From NCBI RefSeq assembly GCF_024273235.1, contig NZ_JANBVH010000009.1, positions 1 to 64,000 on the forward strand: a stretch of 64,000 nucleotides of DNA. Reading direction: 5' to 3'. The stretch's first letter is position 1. Each line of letters opens with the position of its first letter. The notes beneath the pieces are model-generated. The model was given only the letters and a program-made list of their open reading frames with translations. It did not search any database and was not told where the DNA came from. Shown here in pieces: positions 16,046 through 26,182 of this stretch. The stretch comes from Sphingomonas faeni. GTDB lineage: Bacteria > Pseudomonadota > Alphaproteobacteria > Sphingomonadales > Sphingomonadaceae. A program made the position numbers and the translations under genes.

Positions 16046-17292
16046 CCGATATGCGCGCTGGGACCATGGATATGGATGTGTCCGGACAGAAGACCGGGAT
16101 CGTCGCCAAGATGAAGCGGCGCGGCGGGCGTGGCGACCAGTCGCCGCTCGGTACGTGGTTCTGGGACATCGACCGGATGCTGCTGCTCCTGACGCTGTTC
16201 CTGATCGCGATCGGGCTGATCGCGGTCGCCGCGGCATCGCCGGCGAGCGCGGTCCGCTATTCGGGCGAGCATCACAAGATCGCGCCGCTCTATTATTTCT
16301 GGCGACAGTTGATGTGGGTCGGCGTGTCGCTGCCGGTGCTGTTCGGTGTGTCGATGATGCCCGTCTCTATGGCGCGGCGGATGGCGATTGGCGGGTGTGC
16401 GCTGTTCGTGCTGATGCTGATGGTGACGCCGTTCATCGGGGTCGAGGCGAACGGCGCGCGGCGCTGGCTTGGCGTCGGGTTCGCGCAGTTTCAGCCTTCC
16501 GAGTTCCTGAAGCCGTTGTTCATCGTGACCGTCGCGTGGCTGTTGTCGTTGCGTGCGAAGGATGCCGAGCTGCCGACCGTGCTGATTACCGGCGCGATGA
16601 CCGCGGGGGTCGCGGTGCTGCTGATGCTGCAACCCGATTTCGGCCAGACGATCATCTTCTGCTCGGTATGGCTGGCGCTGCTGATGATCGCGGGGACGCC
16701 CGTGCGGATACTTGTCGGGCTCGTCGCGCTCGCGCCGGCCGGGCTGGTCGCCGCCTATATATTTTATGGCGTGGCGCGGTCGCGGATCGACGCGTTCCTG
16801 TTTCCGGGCGTGGAGGGCGAGGGTGCGTCGGATCATTTCCAGACGAATGCCGCGCATAATACGCTGACCGCGGGCGGCTGGACCGGGACTGGCCCAGGCG
16901 CAGGCGCGGCGAAATTCGGGCTGCCTGAGGCGCATACCGACTATATCTTCTCGGTGATCGGCGAGGAATTCGGGCTGATCGCGTGCTCGGTGATTGCGGT
17001 GATCTTCCTTGCGATCGTGGTGCGCGTGTTCGTCAAGCTGCTGGACGAGCAGGACGAATTCAAGCTGCTGGCCTCCGCCGGGCTCGCGACGCAGTTCGGC
17101 GCGCAGGCGCTGGTGAGCATGGCGGTCAACACGGGGCTGGCCCCGTCCAAGGGCATGACTTTGCCGTTTATCAGCTATGGCGGGTCGTCGATGGTGGCAT
17201 TGTCGGTCGGCATGGGGTTGCTGCTGGCGTTTACCCGGCGCAATCCGTTTCTCACGCGGAGCCCCTATGTCGTCCGCTGGAGTGGTGAATGA
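16042..17292 (+). CDS. ftsW: Septal peptidoglycan glycosyltransferase FtsW
   Basis: This 416-residue SEDS-family protein polymerises lipid II at the septum together with FtsI. About ten transmembrane segments follow a 45-residue cytoplasmic N terminus. Family landmarks are GANGARRWLGVGFAQFQPSEFLK, LQPDFGQT, the large periplasmic loop with TGTGPGAGAAKFGLPEAHTDYIFSVIGEEFG (containing the catalytic Asp of SEDS enzymes), and the late LPFISYGGSS. It overlaps murD at its start and murG at its end by 4 bases. Confidence 0.96.
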   Translation: MTDMRAGTMDMDVSGQKTGIVAKMKRRGGRGDQSPLGTWFWDIDRMLLLLTLFLIAIGLIAVAAASPASAVRYSGEHHKIAPLYYFWRQLMWVGVSLPVLFGVSMMPVSMARRMAIGGCALFVLMLMVTPFIGVEANGARRWLGVGFAQFQPSEFLKPLFIVTVAWLLSLRAKDAELPTVLITGAMTAGVAVLLMLQPDFGQTIIFCSVWLALLMIAGTPVRILVGLVALAPAGLVAAYIFYGVARSRIDAFLFPGVEGEGASDHFQTNAAHNTLTAGGWTGTGPGAGAAKFGLPEAHTDYIFSVIGEEFGLIACSVIAVIFLAIVVRVFVKLLDEQDEFKLLASAGLATQFGAQALVSMAVNTGLAPSKGMTLPFISYGGSSMVALSVGMGLLLAFTRRNPFLTRSPYVVRWSGE

Positions 17293-18431
17293 CTAAGCAT
17301 TATGTCCTGGCCGCCGGTGGCACGGGCGGACACATGGTCCCGGCGGCGGCGCTCGCGGCCGAACTGACCAAGCGCGGCCACCGGGTGGCGCTGGTCAGCG
17401 ACGCGCGCGGCGTGCGGTTTCCGGGGCTGTTCGAGGAAATCCAGACGCATGTCCTGCCGGCGGGGCGCTTCAGCGGCGGGCCTCTGGGTTGGGCGAAGGC
17501 GACGCGCGAGATGTGGCGCGGCCGGGCGATGGCGCGGGAGCTGTACCGGAATTTCAAGCCGGCCGCGGTGATCGGCTTTGGCGGCTATCCTGCGCTTCCG
17601 GCGTTGCTGGCGGCGTTTGCGGACAAGATCCCGACCGCCGTGCATGAGCAGAATGCGGTGCTTGGGCGGGTGAACCGCTTCGTCGCCGGACGCGTCGATG
17701 CGATCGCGACGTCTTCGGAGCCGACCGAGCGGTTGGCGCCTAAGCTTCTGGGGAAGACGCATCTGGTTGGCAATCCGGTGCGCGAGGCGGTGCTGGCGCT
17801 GCGTGCGCGGCCGTATCCGTTGCTGGAGGAGGACGGCATCTTCCGTGTGCTCGTGACCGGTGGGAGCCAGGGGGCGAGCATCCTGTCGCAGGTGGTGCCG
17901 GATGGTCTGGCGATGCTGCCGGTGACGTTCCGGCGGCGGTTGCAGGTGACGCACCAGGCGCGGATCGAGGATATCGACGCGGTGCGCGCGAAATATGCCG
18001 AGCATCATATTCCGGCCGAGCTCGCGACGTATCTGCCGGATATGCCCGAGCAACTGGCCTGGGCGCATCTGGTGATCGCGCGCGCGGGGGCCTCGACGAT
18101 CTCGGAGCTGACCGCGGCGGGGCGGCCGGCGATCCTGGTGCCGCTGCCGAGTGCGACCGACGATCACCAGACGGTGAACGCGCGCGAGATCACGCAGGCG
18201 GGCGGCGCGCGGACGATCGCGCAGGGAGACTTTACCGCAGTGGAACTGGCCAAGCAGATGCAGAAATTGGGGCTCGATCCGGCGGCGTTGCAGAATGCGG
18301 CAGGACGCGCGCGCAGTTGCGGTCGGCCGAATGCGGCAAGCGATCTGGCCGATCTGGTCGAGAGCCTCGACGCACCCGTGATCCGCCTGCCGGTCGGTGC
18401 ACCCTCCAAGCCCAAGGCGCAGTTCGCATGA
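17289..18431 (+). CDS. murG: Undecaprenyldiphospho-MurNAc-pentapeptide GlcNAc transferase
   Basis: The 380-residue peripheral membrane enzyme adds GlcNAc to lipid I to form lipid II on the inner face of the membrane. It is a GT-B fold protein: [10 protein letters not shown] at the N terminus, GFGGYPALP and [12 protein letters not shown] in the first domain, and [12 protein letters not shown] plus [24 protein letters not shown] in the nucleotide-sugar domain. The C terminus has a basic, proline-rich tail of about 15 residues. It overlaps ftsW and murC by 4 bases each. Confidence 0.97.
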   Translation: MTKHYVLAAGGTGGHMVPAAALAAELTKRGHRVALVSDARGVRFPGLFEEIQTHVLPAGRFSGGPLGWAKATREMWRGRAMARELYRNFKPAAVIGFGGYPALPALLAAFADKIPTAVHEQNAVLGRVNRFVAGRVDAIATSSEPTERLAPKLLGKTHLVGNPVREAVLALRARPYPLLEEDGIFRVLVTGGSQGASILSQVVPDGLAMLPVTFRRRLQVTHQARIEDIDAVRAKYAEHHIPAELATYLPDMPEQLAWAHLVIARAGASTISELTAAGRPAILVPLPSATDDHQTVNAREITQAGGARTIAQGDFTAVELAKQMQKLGLDPAALQNAAGRARSCGRPNAASDLADLVESLDAPVIRLPVGAPSKPKAQFA

Positions 18432-19858
18432 AGGGTGTCGCAACCGATATCGGCACGATCCATTTCGTCGGGATCGGCGGGATCGGCATGTCGGGCATCG
18501 CCGAGGTGATGAAGAACCTCGGTTACCGCGTGCAAGGGTCGGACGTGGCCGAGGGCTATGTCGTGCAGGGGTTGCGCGACAAGGGCATCCCGGTGGCGAT
18601 CGGCCATGCGGCGTCGAACATCGGCGATGCTGCGGTGGTGGTCGTGTCGACCGCAATCGTGCGCTCGAACCCAGAGGTCGAGGCGGCGTTGAACGCGCGC
18701 GTGCCGGTGGTGCGTCGGGCTGAGATGCTCGCCGAACTGATGCGGTTGAAGTCGACCGTCGCGGTGGCGGGCACGCATGGGAAGACGACGACGACGTCGA
18801 TGGTCGCGGCGTTGCTCGATGCGGGCGGGGTCGATCCGACGGTCATCAATGGCGGGATCATCAACTCGTACGGCTCGAACGCGAGACTGGGCGCGAGCGA
18901 CTGGATGGTGGTCGAGGCGGATGAGAGCGACGGCAGCTTCCTGCGGCTCGACGGGACGATCGCGGTCGTCACCAACATCGATCCCGAGCATCTCGATCAT
19001 TACGGCTCGTTCGAGGCGGTGAAGGATGCGTTCGTCGAGTTCGTCGAGAACGTGCCGTTCTACGGGGCTGCGTTGCTGTGCCTCGATCATCCGGAGGTGC
19101 AGGGGATCCTGCCGCGGGTGCGCGATCGGCGCGTGGTGACGTACGGTTTCTCGGCGCAGGCGGATGTGCGCGGGGTGGAGGTTACGCCGATCCCGGGCGG
19201 CAACCGCTTCGATTGCGTGGTGCGTGAACGCGATGGTGCGACGCGGACGATTGCGGGGATCGAGATGCCGATGCCGGGGCGGCACAATGTCCAGAACGCG
19301 CTGGCGGCGATCGGCGTGGCGCTCGAACTCGGGATCGCGGATGCGACGATCCAGCAGGGATTCGCCAAGTTCGGTGGCGTGAAGCGGCGCTTCACCAACG
19401 TCGGCGAAGTGGCCGTCGAAGGTGGGAGCGTCACGATCATCGACGATTACGGGCATCATCCGGTCGAGATCCGGGCGGTGCTGGCGGCGGCGCGCGAAGG
19501 CGTGAAGGGTCGCGTGATCGCGGTGGTGCAGCCGCATCGCTATTCGCGGTTGGGCAATCTGATGGAGGATTTCCAGACGGCGTTCAACGACGCCGACCGG
19601 GTGTTGGTGACGCCAGTCTACGCCGCGGGCGAGGCGCCGGTGGAGGGTGTCGATGCCGAGGCTTTGGTCGAGGGATTGAAGCGGCGCGGGCACCGGTTTG
19701 CGGGTGTGGTCGCTGATGCCGATGCGCTGGCGGTGGAGCTTGCGGCCGCGATCGAGGCGGATGACATGGTTGTGTGTCTCGGGGCGGGCGACATTACCAA
19801 GTGGGCGGCTGGGCTTGCCGATGCGATCGCGGTCGAGCGCGCGAAGGTGCTGGCGTGA
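18428..19858 (+). CDS. murC: UDP-N-acetylmuramate:L-alanine ligase
   Basis: The 476-residue enzyme starts the peptide stem by adding L-Ala to UDP-MurNAc. It shows the N-terminal [14 protein letters not shown] nucleotide motif, the ATP loop [10 protein letters not shown] (near residue 115), [20 protein letters not shown], and [10 protein letters not shown] in the C-terminal domain. Length is normal. The ATG overlaps the murG stop; the stop overlaps the murB GTG. Confidence 0.97.
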   Translation: MKGVATDIGTIHFVGIGGIGMSGIAEVMKNLGYRVQGSDVAEGYVVQGLRDKGIPVAIGHAASNIGDAAVVVVSTAIVRSNPEVEAALNARVPVVRRAEMLAELMRLKSTVAVAGTHGKTTTTSMVAALLDAGGVDPTVINGGIINSYGSNARLGASDWMVVEADESDGSFLRLDGTIAVVTNIDPEHLDHYGSFEAVKDAFVEFVENVPFYGAALLCLDHPEVQGILPRVRDRRVVTYGFSAQADVRGVEVTPIPGGNRFDCVVRERDGATRTIAGIEMPMPGRHNVQNALAAIGVALELGIADATIQQGFAKFGGVKRRFTNVGEVAVEGGSVTIIDDYGHHPVEIRAVLAAAREGVKGRVIAVVQPHRYSRLGNLMEDFQTAFNDADRVLVTPVYAAGEAPVEGVDAEALVEGLKRRGHRFAGVVADADALAVELAAAIEADDMVVCLGAGDITKWAAGLADAIAVERAKVLA

Positions 19859-20949
19859 GTGCGAACGCTTCTGCTCCCCTCCCGCTTGCGGGAGGGGTCG
19901 GGGGAGGGGCTCCTGCCTCCTCCGAGGGCTCGGGCGCGGCTATGTCAGTCCCTCCCCTAACCCCTCCCGCAAGCGGGAGGGGAATCAAGGTCGAATCGGA
20001 GGCCTCGCTGGCGGCCTTCATATGGTTCCGGACGGGTGGGCCGGCGGAGACGTTGGTGCGGCCCGATACGGCGGACGATCTGGCCGCGTATTTGCGTGAT
20101 CTCGATCCTTCGACACCGGTGCTGCCAGTCGGGGTCGGGTCCAACCTGATTGTGCGCGATGGTGGCGTACCGGGTGTGGTCGTGCGTCTCCCCAAGGCGA
20201 TGGCGAAGGTTTCGGTGCACGACGGCCGCGTTCGCGCAGGCGCGGGAGCGATGGGGATTACCGTTGCCAGCGCCGCGCGGGACGCGGGTATTGCCGGGCT
20301 CGAGTTTCTGCGCGGCATTCCGGGGACCGTCGGTGGCGCCGTGCGGATGAACGCGGGCGCCTATGGCCGCGACGTCAGCGATATTCTGGTCGAGGCGACC
20401 GTCGTGACGCGGGCTGGTTCGGTCGAAGTCTGGCCTGCCGCGCGGTTCGGGTATGTCTATCGCCATTCGGACCTGCCCGCGGGGGCGGTGGTGGTCGAGG
20501 CGGTGTTTTCCGGCATGCCCGGAGAGCCGGCCGTGATCGGTGCGGAGATGGATCGGATCGCGGCCGAGCGGGAGGCTTCGCAGCCTTTGCGGTCGCGAAC
20601 TGGGGGCTCGACGTTCAAGAATCCCGAGGGGCACAAGGCGTGGGCATTGATCGACGCCGCCGGGTGTCGGGGGCTGACTCGCGGCGACGCGCAGGTCAGC
20701 GAGAAGCATTGCAATTTCCTCCTGAACCTCGGGTCCGCGTCGAGCGCGGAGATCGAGGCGCTGGGTGAAGAGGTACGGGACAGAGTGAAGGCGCATTCGG
20801 GGGTGACGTTGGAATGGGAAATCCAGCGGGTTGGGATCGCTGCTCCCTCTCCCCTGCGGGGAGAGGGTCGGGGTGAGGGGCAGCCAAGCAGTGCAGCGCC
20901 TGGAACAGCCCCTCACCCAACCCTCTCCCCGGAGGGGAGAGGGCTATGA
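19855..20949 (+). CDS. murB: UDP-N-acetylenolpyruvoylglucosamine reductase with repeat-coded ends
   Basis: MurB reduces UDP-GlcNAc-enolpyruvate to UDP-MurNAc with FAD and NADPH. The core is clear: [54 protein letters not shown], and [25 protein letters not shown]-like end motifs with [10 protein letters not shown]. At 364 residues it is longer than usual because both ends are repeat-coded: residues 7-44 come from a family D palindrome pair and about the last 35 from a family E pair. The native end (EWEIQRVG) is followed directly by the repeat, yet the stop still overlaps the ddl start. GAAGG precedes the GTG start. Confidence 0.93.
   Translation: MSANASAPLPLAGGVGGGAPASSEGSGAAMSVPPLTPPASGRGIKVESEASLAAFIWFRTGGPAETLVRPDTADDLAAYLRDLDPSTPVLPVGVGSNLIVRDGGVPGVVVRLPKAMAKVSVHDGRVRAGAGAMGITVASAARDAGIAGLEFLRGIPGTVGGAVRMNAGAYGRDVSDILVEATVVTRAGSVEVWPAARFGYVYRHSDLPAGAVVVEAVFSGMPGEPAVIGAEMDRIAAEREASQPLRSRTGGSTFKNPEGHKAWALIDAAGCRGLTRGDAQVSEKHCNFLLNLGSASSAEIEALGEEVRDRVKAHSGVTLEWEIQRVGIAAPSPLRGEGRGEGQPSSAAPGTAPHPTLSPEGRGL
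19873..19986. repeat. Family D palindrome pair in the 5' end of murB
   Basis: CTCCCCTCCCGCTTGCGGG with AGGGGTCGGGGGAGGGG is mirrored by CCTCCCCTAACCCCTCCC and GCAAGCGGGAGGGG. Its length is 114 bp, a multiple of three, and it codes for about 38 residues ([11 protein letters not shown] at one end, PPASGRG at the other) placed after the sixth codon of murB. Confidence 0.88.
20842..20944. repeat. Family E palindrome pair forming the 3' end of murB
   Basis: CTCTCCCCTGCGGGGAGAG with GGTCGGGGTGAGGGG is mirrored by CCCCTCACCCAACCCTCTCC and CCGGAGGGGAGAGGG. It codes for the last 34 residues of murB and ends one base before the murB/ddl ATGA overlap, so its right arm is also the ribosome binding region of ddl. 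Confidence 0.88.
20931..20945 (+). promoter_or_regulatory. ddl ribosome binding site within a palindromic repeat
   Basis: The purine run CGGAGGGGAGAGGG at the end of the family E element lies immediately before the ddl ATG. It is the only Shine-Dalgarno-like sequence in position. It can pair with the CCTCTCCCCTGCGGGG arm about 90 bases upstream, so access by ribosomes may depend on translation of murB. That consequence is inference. Confidence 0.5.
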
Positions 20950-21899
20950 CATCGCCTCTTCACATCGCGGTGTTGATGGGTGGCTGGTCGGCGGAGCGGG
21001 AGGTTTCGCTGATGTCGGGCAATGGTTGTGCGGACGCGCTGGAGTCGCTCGGCCACCGGGTCACGCGGATCGATATGGGGCGGGATGTTGCTGCCAAGCT
21101 GGCCGAGGCGCAGCCTGACCTTGTTTTCAACGCATTGCATGGGACGCCTGGCGAGGATGGGTCGGTGCAGGGGCTGCTCGACCTGATGGGCCTGCGCTAC
21201 ACGCATTCGGGTCTCGCCACGTCGGTGATCGCAATCGACAAGGTGCTGACCAAGCTGTTGCTCGTCCCCGCGGGCGTGCCGATGCCAGGTGGGCGGATCG
21301 TCAAGTCGGCGGACTTGTTCGAGAGCGATCCGATGGCGCGGCCGTATGTGCTGAAGCCGGTCAACGAGGGCTCCTCGGTCGGCGTGGCGATCGTCACCGA
21401 CAGCGGCAATTACGGCAATCCGATTTCGCGGGACAGCGTCGGGCCGTGGGGCGAGTTCGAGGAACTGCTGGCCGAGCCGTATATTCGCGGGCGTGAGCTG
21501 ACGACGGCCGTGCTCGGCGGCAAGGCGCTGGGCGTGACCGAGTTGAAGCCCAAGAGCGGCTGGTACGATTATGACGCGAAATACACCGATGGGATGACGG
21601 TGCACGTCTGCCCGGCGGAGATCCCCGACGAGATCACCGATGCCTGCAAGAGCCTCGCGCTCGAAGCGCACCGGTTGCTCGGCTGCAAGGGCGCGTCGCG
21701 ATCCGATTTCCGGTGGGATGACGAGCGCGGGGTCGACGGGCTGTTCCTGCTCGAAGTGAACACGCAGCCGGGGATGACTCCCTTAAGCCTCGTCCCCGAA
21801 CAGGCGCGGCATATCGGCATGAGCTATGCCGAACTCGTGCAGGCGATCGTCGACGAGGCGCTTCAGGATCACCCGCGTGCGCAAAGCGGGGCGCCATGA
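20946..21899 (+). CDS. ddl: D-alanine:D-alanine ligase
   Basis: The 317-residue ATP-grasp enzyme makes the D-Ala-D-Ala dipeptide used by MurF. It starts with VLMGGWSAEREVSLMSG, has the LHGTPGEDGSVQG loop, VLKPVNEGSSVGV in the ATP-binding lid region, and the metal-binding end RSDFRWDD and LLEVNTQPGMTPLSLVPEQA. It overlaps murB and ftsQ by 4 bases each. Location in the dcw cluster supports the DdlB type. Confidence 0.96.
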   Translation: MTSPLHIAVLMGGWSAEREVSLMSGNGCADALESLGHRVTRIDMGRDVAAKLAEAQPDLVFNALHGTPGEDGSVQGLLDLMGLRYTHSGLATSVIAIDKVLTKLLLVPAGVPMPGGRIVKSADLFESDPMARPYVLKPVNEGSSVGVAIVTDSGNYGNPISRDSVGPWGEFEELLAEPYIRGRELTTAVLGGKALGVTELKPKSGWYDYDAKYTDGMTVHVCPAEIPDEITDACKSLALEAHRLLGCKGASRSDFRWDDERGVDGLFLLEVNTQPGMTPLSLVPEQARHIGMSYAELVQAIVDEALQDHPRAQSGAP

Positions 21900-22861
21900 G
21901 CCGCACGATCAAGCGCGGTCCGCCCCCCAAGCGGCCCGCCCCGCGCCGGAAGGTCGCGGTCAAGAAGGTTTCGGTGATGGACCGGCTGGTCGGGATGCTC
22001 CCGGTCAGCGAGGACACGCTCCGGAAAATCGCGACCTGGTCGATCCTCGGCGCGGGCGGTGCGGTTGCGATCGCGGCGGCGACGTGGGTCGGCATTCCCG
22101 GGATGATCGGCGCGGCGCTGGCCGAAGGCGCCGGGCGCGCGGGCTTCAAGGTCGAGCAGATCGAGGTGACCGGCCTCAAGCGGATGGACCGGATGTCTGT
22201 CTACGCGGTCGCGCTGGAGGACAAGCAGAACCAGACGTCGATGCTGTCGGTCGACCTGGAGGCGGTGCGCCAGAAACTGCTGCGCTATGGCTGGATCGCG
22301 GACGCGCACGTCTCGCGGCGGCTGCCCAACACATTGCTGGTCGATATCGTCGAGCGGACGCCCGCGGCGGTGTGGCAGGACAACGGCCAGCTGACGCTGA
22401 TCGATTCGTCGGGCGTGCTGCTGGAGCCGGTCCAGCCCGAGGCGATCCCGAACCTGCCGCTGGTGATCGGGCCGGGTGCGGATCGACAGGAGGCGTCGTA
22501 CCAGACACTGCTCGCCGCCGCGCCCGCGCTCAAGCCGCGCGTGAAGGCGGCGACCTGGGTCGGCAACCGGCGCTGGGATCTTACCTTCGAGAGCGGCGAG
22601 ACCTTGGCGCTGCCCGAGGACGGAGCGCCCCGTGCGCTGGTGAAGTTCGCCGAACTGGACGGCGCGCGGCCGCTGCTGGGGCGCGGCTGGATCCGGTTCG
22701 ACATGCGTGATCCGACCAAGCTGGTCGCGCGCAAGCCGGGCGCGAGCCTGGCGCACAGCGTCGACGTGCCGGCGCCTGCGAGCGTGCCGGCAACGGGCAC
22801 TACAGAGACGACTAATCCGTCGCAAACGGCGGGCGCGAACGTAACGGGCGGGGAGGGATGA
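21896..22861 (+). CDS. ftsQ: Cell division protein FtsQ
   Basis: FtsQ is the bitopic scaffold of the FtsQLB complex. The 321-residue protein has a long basic cytoplasmic tail (RTIKRGPPPKRPAPRRK), one transmembrane segment (about residues 43-63), a POTRA domain starting at FKVEQIEVTGLKRMDR, and the beta domain with SRRLPNTLLVDIVERTPAAVW. The C-terminal 40 residues are Thr/Pro/Ala-rich and probably disordered. Start and stop are closely coupled to ddl and ftsA. Confidence 0.94.
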   Translation: MSRTIKRGPPPKRPAPRRKVAVKKVSVMDRLVGMLPVSEDTLRKIATWSILGAGGAVAIAAATWVGIPGMIGAALAEGAGRAGFKVEQIEVTGLKRMDRMSVYAVALEDKQNQTSMLSVDLEAVRQKLLRYGWIADAHVSRRLPNTLLVDIVERTPAAVWQDNGQLTLIDSSGVLLEPVQPEAIPNLPLVIGPGADRQEASYQTLLAAAPALKPRVKAATWVGNRRWDLTFESGETLALPEDGAPRALVKFAELDGARPLLGRGWIRFDMRDPTKLVARKPGASLAHSVDVPAPASVPATGTTETTNPSQTAGANVTGGEG

Positions 22862-22862
22862 C

Positions 22863-24125
22863 ATGGCAAAGGTGGCACCGGAAGGGCTGATCACGGCGCT
22901 CGATATCGGGTCGTCGAAGGTTTCGGCGATGATCGCGCAGAAGGGGGACGGGGGCGAGCTGATCGTGCTCGGCACCGGCCAGCGCGAGAGCCGGGGCGTC
23001 AAGCGCGGCTATATCGCCGACATGGCGACGACCGAGGCGGCGGTGCGCGAGGCGGTCGAGCAGGCCGAACGGATCGCGGGCATCAACATCGAGAACGTCT
23101 GGGTCGGGTTCTCGGCCGGCGGGCTCGTGTCCGACGTCGCCGAAGTCGAGTTCGAACTGGGCGGCCACCGCGTCGAGCAGCAGGATATCGATGCGCTGCT
23201 CGCCGCCGGGCGCAACTCGATCGATCCGCAGGGCCGCATGGTGCTGCACGCGCAACCCGCGCTCTATACGCTCGATGGCCTTACCGGTGTAAAGACGCCG
23301 CTCGGGCTGCATGCCGACCGGCTCGGCGTGCATATCCATGTCGTCGCAGCGGACGGTTCGCCAGTCCGCAATCTCGATCTGTGCGTGCGGTCGGCGCATC
23401 TCGAGGTGAAGTCGATCATCGCTTCGCCGGTCGCGACCGGGCTTGCCTGCCTCAGTGAGGAGGAGCGTGAGCTCGGCGTCGCGCTGGTTGAGATGGGTGC
23501 CGGGATCACCAACGTGTCGTTGTTCGCGGGCGGCATGCTCGTAGGTCTGACCTCGATCCCGATGGGGGCGGCGGACATTACGGATGATATCGCCAGCGCG
23601 TTCGGCACGCGGCGGCAGAATGCCGAGCGGATGAAGTGCTTCCACGGCTCGGCCAATGCGAGCCCCCGCGATAATCACGACATGATCCCGGTCATGCCGA
23701 TCTCTGCCGAGGACGGCGCGGGCGAGGGCGCGCAGATCACCAAGGCGCAACTGATCGGCGTGATCCGCCAGCGCCTCGAGCATCAGATGGGCGAAGTGCG
23801 CAACGCGCTCACCAAGCTGAAGTTCGAGGGGCCGGTCGGGCGTCAGGTCGTGCTGACCGGCGGTGGTGCCGAGCTGAAGGGCATCGCCGACTATGCGCAA
23901 CAGGCGCTCGGACGGTCGGTACGGATCGGTCGACCGCGCGGGCTGACCGCGCTGCCGGAAGCGCATGGCGGACCGGCCTTCGCGACGCTAGCGGGGTTGG
24001 CCTTCTATGCGGCGACCAATCCGATCGATCTTCGCGGGCTCGCGCCGCAGCGGACGACGGTGCATCGGCCAAAGGGTATGGGCATGGTGCGGAAATTGAT
24101 TCAGGCGGCGCGCGCGAATTATTAA
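22863..24125 (+). CDS. ftsA: Cell division protein FtsA
   Basis: This 420-residue actin-like ATPase tethers FtsZ to the membrane. It begins with ITALDIGSSKVSAMIA (phosphate-binding loop 1), shows GVKRGYIADM and the family 1C domain, VEMGAGITNVSLF (phosphate 2), and VLTGGGAELKGI (adenosine motif). The C terminus ends in MVRKLIQAARANY, an amphipathic basic helix of the membrane-targeting type. It starts one base after the ftsQ stop. A gap of 113 bp then precedes ftsZ. Confidence 0.96.
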   Translation: MAKVAPEGLITALDIGSSKVSAMIAQKGDGGELIVLGTGQRESRGVKRGYIADMATTEAAVREAVEQAERIAGINIENVWVGFSAGGLVSDVAEVEFELGGHRVEQQDIDALLAAGRNSIDPQGRMVLHAQPALYTLDGLTGVKTPLGLHADRLGVHIHVVAADGSPVRNLDLCVRSAHLEVKSIIASPVATGLACLSEEERELGVALVEMGAGITNVSLFAGGMLVGLTSIPMGAADITDDIASAFGTRRQNAERMKCFHGSANASPRDNHDMIPVMPISAEDGAGEGAQITKAQLIGVIRQRLEHQMGEVRNALTKLKFEGPVGRQVVLTGGGAELKGIADYAQQALGRSVRIGRPRGLTALPEAHGGPAFATLAGLAFYAATNPIDLRGLAPQRTTVHRPKGMGMVRKLIQAARANY

Positions 24126-24238
24126 GAGTTTCGAGGGCGCTGGCGTTATTTCGGCTGGAACCGGCCGTGGCGTTGGTGCACACAGATTAATCAGGGGCCC
24201 GGCCGTAGCGTATCTACCGGGTTGTGCGGAGAACGGCG
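24126..24238 (+). promoter_or_regulatory. ftsA-ftsZ intergenic region, possible ftsZ promoter
   Basis: This is the largest gap without a repeat inside the otherwise tightly coupled cluster. It is suited to a separate ftsZ promoter, which is known in several Alphaproteobacteria. I see no paired TTAA half-sites of the CtrA type and no clear -35/-10 pair. GGAGAA precedes the ftsZ ATG at a normal distance. Confidence 0.35.
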
Positions 24239-25825
24239 ATGAGCATCGAATTCCTTAGTCCCGAAGTGGACGATCTGGCCCCCCGCATCGCGGTGATCGG
24301 CGTCGGCGGCGCGGGCGGCAACGCAATCGCCAACATGATGCGGGCCGACGTCCAGGGAGTCGACTTCCTCGTGGCGAACACCGACGCGCAGGCGTTGAAG
24401 CAGTCGACCGCACCGCAGCGGATCCAGCTGGGTACCAAGATCACGCAAGGGTTGGGTGCCGGCTCGCGTCCCGAGATCGGGCGCGCGGCGGCCGAAGAGA
24501 CGATCGACCAGCTCGCCAAGATGCTCGAAGGCGCGCACATGTGCTTCATCACCGCCGGCATGGGCGGCGGCACGGGTACGGGCGCGGCCCCGGTCATCGC
24601 CAAGGCGGCGCGCGACATGGGTATTCTGACGGTCGGCGTCGTGACCAAACCATTCGCGTTCGAGGGCAACCGTCGCGCGAAGTCGGCCGAGGGCGGCATC
24701 GACGAGCTGCAGAAGTATGTCGACACGCTGATCGTCATCCCGAACCAGAACCTGTTCCTCATCGCCAACGCGAACACGACCTTCAAGGAAGCGTTCACGA
24801 TGGCGGACGAGGTGCTCCAGCAGGGCGTCCGCAGCATCACCGACCTGATGGTGATGCCGGGCCTCATCAACCTCGATTTCGCCGACGTCCGCTCGGTGAT
24901 GCAGGAGATGGGCAAGGCGATGATGGGCACCGGCGAGGCGAGCGGCGACAACCGCGCGCTCGAGGCCGCGCAGAAGGCGATCTCGAACCCGCTGCTCGAA
25001 GGCGTCAGCATGCGCGGCGCGAAGGGCGTCATCATCTCGATCACCGGCGGCGACGACATGCGCCTGCTCGAAGTCGACGAAGCCGCGAATCACATCCGCG
25101 ACCTGGTCGATCCCGATGCGAACATCATCTGGGGTTCGGCGTTCAACCAGGAGCTGGAAGGCAAGATCCGCGTCTCGGTCGTCGCGACCGGGATCGACGC
25201 CGATGCGCGCCCTCCGGAAGTTGCGCCCGAGCCCACGCGCTCGTTCAGCTTCGGATCGCGCAAGACTGACGAGACCACTTCGTTCCGTCCGAGTGAGCCG
25301 GCTGCGGCATCGTCCGTGCCCGCTTCGTCGGCCGATGAAGAGCCGCTCGACCTGAACGCATCGTCGGAAGTCGAGCCGTCGTCCTCGAAGTCGGACGACG
25401 AGCTCGTGCTCGGCGCCGAGACGATCGTACCGCAGGCAGCACCTTTGGCCGCGCCCGCGCCGGCCGCACCGGCGCCGCAGCCGGCTCCTGCGCCGCGCGT
25501 CTATGGCGACGAGCCCTATGGTCGCGGTCCGATCGCACGTCCGGCTTCGGCATCGGCCGTGCCGCCGGCTCGTGCGCCGATCGCACCCGCCATCCCGGCG
25601 CCGACGCCCGCTGCGGACGAAGGTGGTGCACGGCGTCGCTGGCTCGCGCCGGGTGCCGAAGCGGCTCCGGAGGCGGTTCCGGCCGCGCCACGCGTGAAGC
25701 TGGGTGGTACTCTGTTCGAGCGCATGTCCAATGCGGCCCGCGGCGCGGCGAAGGAAGACGGCGAAGCGGCCCCGCAGGATCCGCTCGACATCCCGCGCTT
25801 CCTGCATCGGCAGAACAACCAGTAA
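24239..25825 (+). CDS. ftsZ: Cell division GTPase FtsZ
   Basis: The 528-residue tubulin homologue builds the cytokinetic ring. The GTP-binding tubulin signature GGGTGTG lies near residue 108; NTDAQAL, the T7-loop region [11 protein letters not shown] and [10 protein letters not shown]-like strand follow. After about residue 320 there is a long linker rich in Ala, Pro and acidic residues (about 190 residues), ending in the conserved C-terminal peptide DIPRFLHRQ that binds FtsA and other partners. The linker length is similar to other Alphaproteobacteria. I start at [12 protein letters not shown], which has GGAGAA upstream; five extra in-frame codons precede it. Confidence 0.97.
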   Translation: MSIEFLSPEVDDLAPRIAVIGVGGAGGNAIANMMRADVQGVDFLVANTDAQALKQSTAPQRIQLGTKITQGLGAGSRPEIGRAAAEETIDQLAKMLEGAHMCFITAGMGGGTGTGAAPVIAKAARDMGILTVGVVTKPFAFEGNRRAKSAEGGIDELQKYVDTLIVIPNQNLFLIANANTTFKEAFTMADEVLQQGVRSITDLMVMPGLINLDFADVRSVMQEMGKAMMGTGEASGDNRALEAAQKAISNPLLEGVSMRGAKGVIISITGGDDMRLLEVDEAANHIRDLVDPDANIIWGSAFNQELEGKIRVSVVATGIDADARPPEVAPEPTRSFSFGSRKTDETTSFRPSEPAAASSVPASSADEEPLDLNASSEVEPSSSKSDDELVLGAETIVPQAAPLAAPAPAAPAPQPAPAPRVYGDEPYGRGPIARPASASAVPPARAPIAPAIPAPTPAADEGGARRRWLAPGAEAAPEAVPAAPRVKLGGTLFERMSNAARGAAKEDGEAAPQDPLDIPRFLHRQNNQ

Positions 25826-25832
25826 GCCTGAG

Positions 25833-25864
25833 CGCCGTTCTCTTGGTATGGCGAGAGAACGGCG
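25833..25864 (+). terminator. Hairpin downstream of ftsZ
   Basis: CGCCGTTCTCT and AGAGAACGGCG form a perfect 11-bp stem with a 10-base loop, eight bases after the ftsZ stop. No T-run follows, so intrinsic termination is uncertain. It could mark the end of the dcw transcript or protect its 3' end. Confidence 0.45.
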
Positions 25865-25909
25865 GGGCGAGATGGGTTGATCGGGGGGTATCGTTCTCCA
25901 ACTTCTTCA

Positions 25910-26013
25910 CCTCCCCGGCGGAGGCCGGGGCCCAGTTGGCAAGGTTGATGTAACGGAGCGCTTTCGATCGTTATTTCCGTCTCCCGACTGGACCCCGGCC
26001 TCCGCCGGGGAGG
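25910..26013. repeat. Family G palindrome pair (CCCCGGCGGAGGCCGGGG)
   Basis: CCTCCCCGGCGGAGGCCGGGG with CCCAGTTGG is mirrored by GACTGGACCCCGGCC and TCCGCCGGGGAGG. About 50 bases of AT-richer spacer lie between. A second copy lies downstream of putA at 51590-51696. Confidence 0.82.
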
Positions 26014-26182
26014 CGGCGTTTCAGAGTGAACGCTTTTCCAAGATCACCTATGCCGAACCCACAGATCGTAATTCTCGCCCGTTGCTTGCTCCTCGGTACT
26101 GCACTCGTCGCCACCCCGCCCCAGTTCGCCGCGCCGATGCGTCGGAGACATTGCCGGTTCGGTCGGGCTGGCGTCTAGACAG

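Larger units (their letters stand above)
25826..26182. other. Intergenic region after ftsZ
   Basis: No gene is seen. It holds an 11-bp perfect hairpin just after the ftsZ stop, then a family G palindrome pair. The remaining stretch just before the TPR/SPOR gene shows no clear motif. Confidence 0.6.
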
